NCBI GenBank assembly: GCA_964343605.1
Contig: CAYFKJ010000002.1
Location: 817,117 to 881,116 of the forward strand
Source: CAYFKJ01 sp964343605
Lineage (GTDB): Bacteria; Pseudomonadota; Alphaproteobacteria; UBA2966
DNA length: 64,000 nucleotides
Direction of reading: 5' to 3'
In this document: positions 57,149-64,000 of the stretch, piece by piece
How the letters are laid out: each line of letters begins with the position of its first letter
Numbering within the stretch: the stretch's first letter is position 1
Made by a program: the position numbers and the translations under genes
The notes under the pieces: model-generated
Told to the model about the DNA's origin: nothing
Databases searched by the model: none
What the model saw: only the letters and a program-made list of their open reading frames with translations

Positions 57149-58009
57149 ATGTCGGACCAGAGCATTACCCGTAAACTCGCCGCCATCCTGGCTGCCGACA
57201 TCGTTTCCTATTCCCGCCTGATGAACGAGAATGAGGATGAAACCATCCGCGCGTGGCGCTCCGCCAGGGTTGAAGTCATCGACCCCCATGTCGGCTCCTA
57301 CGACGGCCGCATCGTCAAGCACACCGGTGATGGATTTCTGGCCGAATTCAACACGGTCGCCGATGCCGTCCGCTGCGCCCTAGACATGCAGAACGAACTG
57401 TCGGCCAGGGCGGCGGCGCAACCGCCGAACCGGCGGCTTGATTTCCGCATGGGCATCAACTTGGGCGATATCGTCATCGAAGCGGACGACATTCAGGGTG
57501 ATGGCGTGAATATCGCCGCCCGGCTGGAAGGCCTCGCGGAGCCTGGCGGTATTTGCATTTCCGGCGACGTTTACCGGCAGGTAAAGAACAAACTCGACCT
57601 CGGCTACCGCTCTCTCGGCGAAAAACACGTCAAGAACATCGCCGAACCAATCGTCGCCTACCTGATCCCGCCGCAGGGGGAGGCCGTTCCCCCCTGGGCG
57701 CGGCCACGCACCGAGGAGCCTGAAGATTTCGTGGAGCCGGCGCCGACCCGACCGCCGATGTTCGATGCGCCGCCGGAGTCGGAAGCGGGAGGCGAGGTGT
57801 CGGACTGCCGCCGTGTTTCGGCAATACTCCTCTGTCTCGTTCTCGGCGTTTTCGGTGGCCATAGGTTCTACCTAGGCTATAAGGCGAAGGCCTGGCTTCA
57901 GCTCTTCACCATCGGGGGCCTGGGGCTTTGGATGCTGGGCGATCTCATTCTTCTTCTGACCGGCGAATTGAGAGACGGCCGAGGGCGCAAGATCCGCCGT
58001 TGGATATAG
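57149..58009 (+). CDS. Class III nucleotidyl cyclase fused to a TM2 domain
   Basis: 286 residues. Residues about 8-172 form a class III cyclase catalytic domain (LAAILAADIVSYSRLM with the first metal Asp, KHTGDGFLAEF with the second, GDGVNIAARLEGLAEPGGI). A proline- and glutamate-rich linker follows, then a TM2 domain (LGVFGGHRFYLGYKAKAWLQ, residues 225-286) with two membrane helices. This anchors the cyclase to the inner membrane. TM2 as the C-terminal partner of a cyclase is unusual. It is followed by the large sensor kinase gene. Confidence 0.88.
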   Translation: MSDQSITRKLAAILAADIVSYSRLMNENEDETIRAWRSARVEVIDPHVGSYDGRIVKHTGDGFLAEFNTVADAVRCALDMQNELSARAAAQPPNRRLDFRMGINLGDIVIEADDIQGDGVNIAARLEGLAEPGGICISGDVYRQVKNKLDLGYRSLGEKHVKNIAEPIVAYLIPPQGEAVPPWARPRTEEPEDFVEPAPTRPPMFDAPPESEAGGEVSDCRRVSAILLCLVLGVFGGHRFYLGYKAKAWLQLFTIGGLGLWMLGDLILLLTGELRDGRGRKIRRWI

Positions 58010-58244
58010 CCATAAACTGAGATCGCGATTGGGGCCCCGGGCAATCCAATTCCGGGAGCTCCCATGTGCGTCGTCATGCCGCACGCTTCTGAAATACGAC
58101 AGTTACAATTGATACCTATACTAGATGCGGTCAGTGAAAAATTCGCTGGGGATTCGCTTTGCCGTCAAAGCGGATCGCGTTTCGATTTAAGTTGGGAGCC
58201 CGCGACCCACCGTGCGGGCGGCGTACTATCAGTAATTGCCTGCA

Positions 58245-61200
58245 ATGAGTAACCTGCCTGTTCGATACCGCATTATGCTCCTGGCTCTCCTGGGCCTGTT
58301 TGGCATGTTCGCGGCTTCTGCCATGCTTTTGTGGGACCGAAACGAAACCGCAACAAAAATGGCCAGCCTCGGCCAGTTGGGAGAGTTGGCGTCCGTCATC
58401 AGCGACGTCGTTCACGAGCTGCAGCGGGAGCGCGGAATTTCGACCGGCTACATCGCAAGTTTCGGGCACAATTTCACAGAAGAACTGAACCTGCAGCGCA
58501 AAGAGACGGATCGCACGCGCATCGCTCTGAGGTCGGCTCTGAACGACATACCGCTTACCGAATTCGGCAGCGAAATGGTTTTCAATGTTCAGTTGACCAA
58601 TGACGCTCTGGACCAACTGGACAAGGCTCGAAAAGGCGTCAACGAACTTAAACTGTCCGTCAATCAGATGGCGGGCTATTACACCGCCACAATCGCCAAG
58701 TCGTTGGCGATTGTCGAACAAATGACCTCGCTTAGCCTGAACGCCGAAGTCACCCGCGCCATATCCGCCTATACCGATTTTCTGCGCGGCAAGGACCATG
58801 CCGGATTGGAACGCGCAATCGGAACGCAAGGCTTCTCCCGCAATGCGTTTTCGCCGCCGGTGTATGTCCGATTTGTCCAGCTCATCGCCGTTCAAAAGGC
58901 GCTGTTCGACAATTTCCAGCGCAACGCCACGCAGTCTCAGGCGGCCCTCTACCGAAAAAGCGTCGGAGGGCCGGTCGCAGCGGAGGTCGAACGGATGCGG
59001 GAGATCGCCATTGTCGGCGGCGCCAATGGACGGCGTGTGGCCGTCGACCCCCGCCACTGGTGGGGGGAGATGACGAAGAAGATCAACATCCTGAAATCAA
59101 TCGAAGACCGGATTGCCGCCGATTTGTTGACCCTGACGTCGCGCGTCCAGGAATCAGCCCGAACCGATTTTGTGGTGCTGGCGTTTATCGTCGTTCTGCT
59201 TGCCGTTTGTATCGCCGCGTTGGCATTCGTAATTGGGCGAGGCATTACCCGGCCGGTGCGGAATATGACTGAGGTCATGGCAAAGCTTGCCGCCGGGGAC
59301 CTCGGCGTGAACGTTGAAGCCCTGACGCAAGGGGACGAAATCGGCGAGATGGCACGCGCCGTTGAGGTCTTTAAGGAGAACGCCATTGATAAGGCGCGCC
59401 TGGAAAAGGAGGAACGCAGAACCGCGGCAGAACGGGAAGAGAGGATCCAAGCCGAGCGAAGGCGGGAACTGAAAGAGATTGCCGATCGGGAGGCGAGATA
59501 CCGCCAAGTCCGGGAGGCCGAGAAGGCAAAGATGGAAAGCGAGCGGAAATTCCGCCGTCTGGTTGAAGGATCCATCCAGGGCATCATCATCAACGACGAT
59601 CAGGGCATCGTTTTCGCCAACGATTCCATGGCGCGGATTTTCGGCTACGAGGACACGCTCGAATTCTTGGCAACCGAAAACTCTCTGGATTTGGTCCATC
59701 CCGAGGATCGCGAACGTGTCGCCCTCAACCACAACGACAGGATGGCGGGCAAACCTCAAAATGCCAGGCACCGGTTCAGATGCTTGCGGAAAGACGGCGA
59801 GACGATATGGCTGGAATCGATCGACGAGCGGGTCGAGTGGGATGGCCGGCCCGTCGTTCAGAGTACGGTGTTCGACATTACCGAGCTCAAACGCGCGGAG
59901 GAGGGAGTAAGGCGTTCGCAGAAAATGGACGCCATCGGCCACCTTGCCGGCGGTTTGGCCCACGACTTCAATAATCTCCTCGGCATCGTGTCGGGCAATC
60001 TTGAATTGCTGCGCCGCAAATCCAATCTGGACGAACGGGCTGCGAAGAAAGTCGCCGTCGCTCTCAAGGCGACGTCGCGAGGGGCGGCGCTGACCAGACA
60101 GCTTCTCGATTTCACCCGCCGCGAGGCGGCGGGAACGAGTACGGTCGACATCAACGAGGTCATCCGCGGCGTATCCCCGTTGATCGAGCAATCGGTCTCG
60201 AAACTGGTTGAGATCAACTATGACCTTGCCGAGGGCATCGCCCACACGAATATCGATCCGGGCGATTTCGAGGATGTTCTGGTCAATCTTTCACAGAATT
60301 CCAAGGACGCCATGCCTGCCGGCGGCACGTTCACCATCGAAACGTCACAGGTGGTACTCGACAGTCAGTTCGCCAATGCCGGGGTAGAGGATATAGCCGG
60401 CGAGTTCGTGCTGGTATCGGTGAGCGATACGGGGCACGGCATCGTCAGGGATCAACTCGACCAGATTTTCGAGCCTTTCTTCACAACCAAGGGGAAGGGC
60501 AAGGGCACGGGCCTCGGATTGGCGATGGTTTACGGCTTCGTGAAACGGTCCGGGGGCCATATCCGGGTTTATTCCGAACCCGACGTGGGCACAACGTTCA
60601 GAATTTATCTCCCGGTTTCGACGAGTATCGCGGTTTCCCAAGACGGCGCCTCGCCCGCCGAGGAGAAATTGTCCGAGCGGGGCAGCGAAACCCTCCTTAT
60701 CGTCGATGACGAGATCGAAATTCTTGATATCACGGTGTCGTATCTTCGTGACGCCGGATACGAAGTCATATCAGCCACGAATGGACAGGATGCGCTTGAC
60801 CTGATCAGGAAGCGGAGCGATATCGATATGGTGATATCGGATGTCATTATGCCCGGCGGCTTGAACGGTTTTGATGTCGCAATCGAAGCTCAGCGTCTGA
60901 GGCCGACGATAAAAGCGGCGCTCGTTTCCGGATTTACCGGCCGCGCCGGGGAGGTATTGGCGTCCAGTAACCTGCTCGCCAAGTATCTTGCGGCAAACCT
61001 GTTGTCGAAGCCTTTTTCCCGGGACCAACTGCTTACCCATGTCCGTAAGCATCTCGACGAGCCGCAACATGTCATCTGGTCGGACGATTTGACGGTCGGC
61101 GTAAGGGCGATCGACGACGATCACCGCGTCTTGTTGGGTCTGCTGAACAGGATGCACGCCGTTTCACATCCGGACGAAACCGCAGACATGATAAGCCGCC

Positions 61201-61517
61201 TGCTGTTTGATCTCGCGGCCTACACGTCGGATCATTTTCGCCGCGAGGAAGTGGTGATGGAGGTCTGCGGCTATCCCGATATCACGGCGCACAAGCTGGC
61301 GCACGCGAAGCTTGAGCAACAGATCGCCAACTTCGTGAAGCGCCAGAATGCTGAAACCGATGACGGCTTGGCCGAGGATATTCGACAGTTCCTCGATGAT
61401 TGGCTGACCGACCACATCGGTAGGATGGACAAAGCCATCGAACCATTCACCCGCGGAAAGACCGGCGACGTGGAAAAGGCGCTCGCCGGCATCAATAAGA
61501 AGCTGGAAAATGCATAA
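58245..61517 (+). CDS. Hybrid sensor kinase: NIT-HAMP-PAS-HisKA-HATPase-REC-hemerythrin
   Basis: 1090 residues from ATG 58245. A first membrane helix (10-30) and a periplasmic NIT-type nitrate/nitrite-sensing domain (about 35-300, with the hallmark LQRERGISTGYIASF) lead to a second helix (about 308-330), HAMP (330-385), a coiled coil, PAS (435-555) and HisKA with LAHDFNNLLG (acceptor about H573). HATPase has NLSQNSKDAM and GKGTGLGLAMVYG. A receiver (813-930, DVIMPGG) and a bacteriohemerythrin domain (945-1085) close the protein. The hemerythrin ligands are all visible: DDDHR, DHFRREE, HKLAHAKLE and TDHIGRMD. It probably integrates nitrate/nitrite and O2 or NO signals. The response regulator gene overlaps its stop by one base. 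Confidence 0.9.
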   Translation: MSNLPVRYRIMLLALLGLFGMFAASAMLLWDRNETATKMASLGQLGELASVISDVVHELQRERGISTGYIASFGHNFTEELNLQRKETDRTRIALRSALNDIPLTEFGSEMVFNVQLTNDALDQLDKARKGVNELKLSVNQMAGYYTATIAKSLAIVEQMTSLSLNAEVTRAISAYTDFLRGKDHAGLERAIGTQGFSRNAFSPPVYVRFVQLIAVQKALFDNFQRNATQSQAALYRKSVGGPVAAEVERMREIAIVGGANGRRVAVDPRHWWGEMTKKINILKSIEDRIAADLLTLTSRVQESARTDFVVLAFIVVLLAVCIAALAFVIGRGITRPVRNMTEVMAKLAAGDLGVNVEALTQGDEIGEMARAVEVFKENAIDKARLEKEERRTAAEREERIQAERRRELKEIADREARYRQVREAEKAKMESERKFRRLVEGSIQGIIINDDQGIVFANDSMARIFGYEDTLEFLATENSLDLVHPEDRERVALNHNDRMAGKPQNARHRFRCLRKDGETIWLESIDERVEWDGRPVVQSTVFDITELKRAEEGVRRSQKMDAIGHLAGGLAHDFNNLLGIVSGNLELLRRKSNLDERAAKKVAVALKATSRGAALTRQLLDFTRREAAGTSTVDINEVIRGVSPLIEQSVSKLVEINYDLAEGIAHTNIDPGDFEDVLVNLSQNSKDAMPAGGTFTIETSQVVLDSQFANAGVEDIAGEFVLVSVSDTGHGIVRDQLDQIFEPFFTTKGKGKGTGLGLAMVYGFVKRSGGHIRVYSEPDVGTTFRIYLPVSTSIAVSQDGASPAEEKLSERGSETLLIVDDEIEILDITVSYLRDAGYEVISATNGQDALDLIRKRSDIDMVISDVIMPGGLNGFDVAIEAQRLRPTIKAALVSGFTGRAGEVLASSNLLAKYLAANLLSKPFSRDQLLTHVRKHLDEPQHVIWSDDLTVGVRAIDDDHRVLLGLLNRMHAVSHPDETADMISRLLFDLAAYTSDHFRREEVVMEVCGYPDITAHKLAHAKLEQQIANFVKRQNAETDDGLAEDIRQFLDDWLTDHIGRMDKAIEPFTRGKTGDVEKALAGINKKLENA

Positions 61518-61912
61518 TGACTGAGCCGATCACGAAGAAACTGCTCGTTATCGACGACGTTCGGGAAATTTGCGATTTCGTTTGCGAGGTCGCCGAGGAC
61601 CTTGATTACGAAGTGACGTCATTCACGGAGTCGGTAGCATTCGTCGACAATTATTCCGGCGATTTCGATGTGATGGTCCTGGATCTGACCATGCCGGACA
61701 TGGACGGCATCGAATTGATCAGCTTTCTCGCCGAGCGGAATTGCCGCTCCACGTTGATCCTGATCAGCGGCTTTGACGAGGGCTTGCTGGCGATCGCGGA
61801 ACGTCTGGCCCAGGAACGCGGCCTCAACGTTGCCGGCGCCATCCACAAACCCATCGATATCGATATTCTGGAAGGCCTTCTCGGCAAGGCGAAGGTGCGC
61901 GAGGCGGGGTGA
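61517..61912 (+). CDS. Single-domain response regulator
   Basis: 131 residues. Receiver features: LLVIDDVREICD, phosphoacceptor Asp in VLDLTMPDMDGIE, Ser in LILISGFDEG and Lys in GAIHKPIDIDIL. The start overlaps the kinase stop (TAATG), so the pair is coupled and it is the likely phosphate acceptor of the NIT-hemerythrin kinase. Its stop abuts the 3' end of the tRNA-Thr gene on the other strand. Confidence 0.93.
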   Translation: MTEPITKKLLVIDDVREICDFVCEVAEDLDYEVTSFTESVAFVDNYSGDFDVMVLDLTMPDMDGIELISFLAERNCRSTLILISGFDEGLLAIAERLAQERGLNVAGAIHKPIDIDILEGLLGKAKVREAG

Positions 61913-61988
61913 TGGTGCTGGCACCAGGACTTGAACCCGGAACCCCTTGATTACAAATCAAGTGCTCTACCAGTTGAGCTATGCCAGC
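61913..61988 (-). tRNA. tRNA-Thr (anticodon TGT)
   Basis: 76 bases on the reverse strand with an encoded CCA. Acceptor GCTGGCA pairs with TGCCAGC, the anticodon loop is TTTGTAA, and the T arm GGTTCAAGTCC is standard. Confidence 0.96.
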
Positions 61989-62101
61989 CCGAATGCGGCG
62001 GGAGATTACTGCGGCGCAGGGACCAGTACAAGGCTATCTTTGTAAACTCCCGATCCCCTATCATTCCCTCAGGCGGAGTTTCCCGAAAGGACAGAAATCT
62101 C

Positions 62102-62527
62102 ATGTCTCAAATCACGCTGGCCCAAGCTAATCAGATTGTAGCAGGCGCTCTCGAAAAGGGCCGGGCTGAGAACTTTCAGCAGTTAACGGTTGTGGTCCTC
62201 GATTCGGGCGGTCATGCGGTGGCTCTGCAGCGGGAAGACAAGTCGGGCATCCTGCGGGTTGAAATCGCCACGGGCAAAGCCTACGGCGCCTTAGGCTTCG
62301 GCATCTCCAGCCGGAAGGTCGGGGCAAACAACACCGACCGCCCGGCCTTCCTGGCTTCTGTGGCCGCCGCATCAGGCGGCCGGTTTGTGCCGGTGGCGGG
62401 CGGCGTGCTTATCCGTGACGCGGAAGGCGAGGTCGTCGGTGCGGTCGGCGTCAGCGGCGACAATTCCGACAATGATGAGATCGCCGCCATCGCCGGCATC
62501 GAAGGTGCGGGCCTGACCGCCGGCTGA
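62102..62527 (+). CDS. GlcG/HbpS family heme-binding-like protein
   Basis: 141 residues from ATG 62102. It follows the GlcG pattern: LTVVVLDSGGHAVALQRED, GKAYGALGFGISSRKVG and a closing GGVLIRDAEGEVVGAVGVSG. Members bind heme or corrinoid or sit next to catabolic genes; function is not settled. Confidence 0.88.
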   Translation: MSQITLAQANQIVAGALEKGRAENFQQLTVVVLDSGGHAVALQREDKSGILRVEIATGKAYGALGFGISSRKVGANNTDRPAFLASVAAASGGRFVPVAGGVLIRDAEGEVVGAVGVSGDNSDNDEIAAIAGIEGAGLTAG

Positions 62528-62554
62528 ACCCAGCTGCCGGTCGCTTGCCTGAAA

Positions 62555-63382
62555 TCAGCCTTTACGGATCAGTTCGTAAAGCGCCACCGCAGCCGCGTTG
62601 GAAACGTTGAGGCTGTCGACGGCAGCCTTCCTTCCGCTGTCGGAAACCATGGGCAAACGGCACAGGACATCGCATTTTTCCGCCGTCAGGCGCCGCAGCC
62701 CCGCTCCTTCCGCTCCCAGAACCAAAACCGTTTTGGCGTCGGTTTGGGCGTCGGCCAGCAGCGTATCGCCCGCCGCATCCAGGCCGATCCGCCAGTAGCC
62801 CCGTTTCGCCAATTGATCGAGCGCGCGCGCCAGGTTGGTGACGCGGACCAGCGGAACGATTTCAGCTGCCCCGGACGCCGCCTTGGCCAAGGTGCCGGAT
62901 AGCGGCGGTGCATTGCGTTCGGGCACGATTACGCCTGCCGCACCGAAAATTGCCGCGGACCGCAGGACGGCGCCTACATTGTGGGGATCCGTAACCTGAT
63001 CGAGCACGATTAGCGGTCCACCGTTTCCGGCATCATCCGATGTGATAGCCTCAAGCGCCACACGCGCCAACGGTTCGGTATGCAGGAGAATGCCCTGATG
63101 CACCGCACCGGTCGGCAGTTGGGTTTCGATGGCCTCTTTTTCGGCGGTCTCCAGCGCCATTCCGGGGCGCGAAATCTCCGCCAATTGGGGTTCCATGCGG
63201 CGGGTGCCGTCCTTGGTCAACTGCAACCGCCGGCAGGTCCGCGCCGGATTGCGCAAGGCCGCGGCGACGGCGTGCACGCCGAATATCAACCTTTCGCTGT
63301 CGTGACCGGACGAATCTGGTGCCCCGCGAGGACGATTTCGGCTATTCTTATTTCTTTTTGATGGTGGCTTGCGTGACTTCAT
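62555..63382 (-). CDS. rlmB: 23S rRNA (guanosine-2'-O-)-methyltransferase RlmB
   Basis: 275 residues. A short basic tail is followed by the substrate-binding domain (LIFGVHAVAAALRNPARTCRRLQL) and the SPOUT knot: LDQVTDPHNVGAVLRSAAIFGAAG, VLVLGAEGAGLRRLT and the C-terminal VDSLNVSNAAAVALYELIR. These are the TrmH-type motifs. It methylates the 2'-OH of a guanosine in 23S rRNA. Confidence 0.93.
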   Translation of the reverse strand: MKSRKPPSKRNKNSRNRPRGAPDSSGHDSERLIFGVHAVAAALRNPARTCRRLQLTKDGTRRMEPQLAEISRPGMALETAEKEAIETQLPTGAVHQGILLHTEPLARVALEAITSDDAGNGGPLIVLDQVTDPHNVGAVLRSAAIFGAAGVIVPERNAPPLSGTLAKAASGAAEIVPLVRVTNLARALDQLAKRGYWRIGLDAAGDTLLADAQTDAKTVLVLGAEGAGLRRLTAEKCDVLCRLPMVSDSGRKAAVDSLNVSNAAAVALYELIRKG

Positions 63383-63497
63383 GTTGGGTCTTATATTGCG
63401 GCTTCATCAAAACAAGCAACCCATGTCGCGCGGCGGCCCGTTAAAAGGTCCTGGCGGCAGGTAGGGTTGTTTGTTTTTTTGAAGTTGGCATTTCAAG

Positions 63498-63527
63498 TTG
63501 ACAAGGGACCCTAAAACCCGATATTTC
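63498..63527 (+). promoter_or_regulatory. Candidate promoter of the tRNA-Tyr/Gly-tuf unit
   Basis: TTGACA (63498-63503) is followed after 18 bases by TATTTC (63522-63527), a weak -10, about 35 bases before the tRNA-Tyr. Confidence 0.5.
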
Positions 63528-63562
63528 GCCCTACCGAATTCATGGCTGTTCCGTTTCCGTTC

Positions 63563-63647
63563 GGAGGGGTGCCTGAGTGGTTAAAAGGGACGGGCTGTAA
63601 ACCCGTTGGCTATGCCTACGTTGGTTCGAATCCAACTCCCTCCACCA
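63563..63647 (+). tRNA. tRNA-Tyr (anticodon GTA)
   Basis: 85 bases with encoded CCA and the long variable arm expected of tRNA-Tyr. The anticodon loop is CTGTAAA and the T arm is GGTTCGAATCC. Confidence 0.96.
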
Positions 63648-63752
63648 CGGACCGGAACAAAAATTGCTCGGCGCTGAAATATCAGGATTTCATAAGGGTT
63701 TAGCGGAAACGCGAGTTGGCTGACGGAGAAGTAACGCAGGCGTAGATCTTAT

Positions 63753-63826
63753 GCGGGTGTAGCTCAATGGTAGAGCCCCAGCCTTCCAAGCTGGTGACGC
63801 GGGTTCGATCCCCGTCACCCGCTCCA
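63753..63826 (+). tRNA. tRNA-Gly (anticodon TCC)
   Basis: 74 bases with encoded CCA. Acceptor GCGGGTG pairs with CACCCGC, the anticodon loop is CTTCCAA, and the T arm is GGTTCGATCCC. Confidence 0.96.
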
Positions 63827-63945
63827 AAATTCCGCCGCGTCGGATAATCCGATCGCGCCGAAAAAAAAACGACGACGACGAACGAAATTCGAATTTGAGA
63901 CTAAAGACACAAACCGAAACTGCAGCTTTCTAGGAACGACAGGCG

Positions 63946-64000
63946 ATGGCTAAAGAAAAGTTTGAACGCACGAAGCCGCACTGCAATGTGGGCACGATCG
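63946..64000 (+). CDS. tuf: Elongation factor Tu (N-terminus only)
   Basis: The first 18 codons (MAKEKFERTKPHCNVGTI) match EF-Tu exactly in pattern, ending just before the GHVDHGKT P loop, which lies beyond the window. tRNA-Tyr, tRNA-Gly, tuf is a familiar order in bacteria. The GTPase delivers aminoacyl-tRNA to the ribosome. Confidence 0.93.
   Translation, partial: MAKEKFERTKPHCNVGTI

Overview
This is a GC-rich window with dense coding. It most resembles an alphaproteobacterium of the Rhodospirillales type. The evidence is an aerobic benzoyl-CoA (box) cluster with a BoxR regulator, several aldehyde-oxidase-type molybdenum enzymes, an ArsR/SRPBCC pair, abundant PAS/GGDEF/hybrid-kinase signalling, a liv-type ABC importer, and the arrangement tRNA-Tyr, tRNA-Gly, tuf at the right end. 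The genus is inference only. A run of 10 N (5555-5564) shows that this is a draft scaffold, and the sequence just left of it looks chimeric.

Layout. 1-5.2 kb: box pathway genes (boxC truncated by the left edge, boxR, benzoate-CoA ligase, alpha/beta hydrolase) with two TGCA-N6-TGC(A/C) motifs in the boxR/ligase divergent region. 5.2-12 kb: a damaged cyclic-nucleotide-binding protein at the gap, NnrU, ArsR/SRPBCC/GST, a thioredoxin-NHL protein, a Usp protein and an MBL-fold hydrolase. 12.2-15.8 kb: one 1191-residue flavoprotein that joins a GltD/NfnB-like half to an FNR/[2Fe-2S] NfnA-like half. 15.9-19.5 kb: Hpt, response regulator and hybrid kinase. 19.7-26.4 kb: livFGMHK and an acyl/aryl-CoA ligase, probably uptake and activation of an organic acid. 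26.5-30.4 kb: YkgJ-type protein, a small unknown protein and aprBA. 30.5-42.9 kb: mixed metabolism and regulation (membrane protein, DUF2892, Crp, serine hydrolase, SDR, EamA, nitroreductase, a Tat-exported IorAB-like enzyme, GGDEF-EAL, periplasmic binding protein, ankyrin, HD). 42.95-44.1 kb: sat. 44.4-48.1 kb: a CoxMSL-like molybdenum hydroxylase ending in a strong terminator. 49-55 kb: qmoA, qmoB, hdrC, hdrB, then a CBS protein and a [2Fe-2S] thioredoxin-like ferredoxin. 55.5-57.1 kb: CoA-transferase-like pair. 57.1-61.9 kb: cyclase-TM2 fusion, a NIT-HAMP-PAS-kinase-REC-hemerythrin protein and a response regulator. 61.9-64 kb: tRNA-Thr, GlcG-like protein, rlmB, tRNA-Tyr, tRNA-Gly and the start of tuf.

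How the genes fit together. Two metabolic themes stand out. The first is aromatic-acid degradation through CoA thioesters, with epoxidative ring cleavage by the box route. The second is the cytoplasmic sulfite/APS/sulfate branch: AprBA, Sat and a Qmo complex in which separate HdrC and HdrB subunits stand where QmoC would be. In this phylum that set normally runs towards sulfate, yielding ATP from APS via Sat and passing electrons through Qmo. No membrane subunit accompanies this Qmo cluster, so the exit route for electrons is open. The neighbouring ferredoxin, the CBS protein, the orphan membrane protein divergent from aprBA and the large NfnAB-like flavoprotein are the candidates worth testing.
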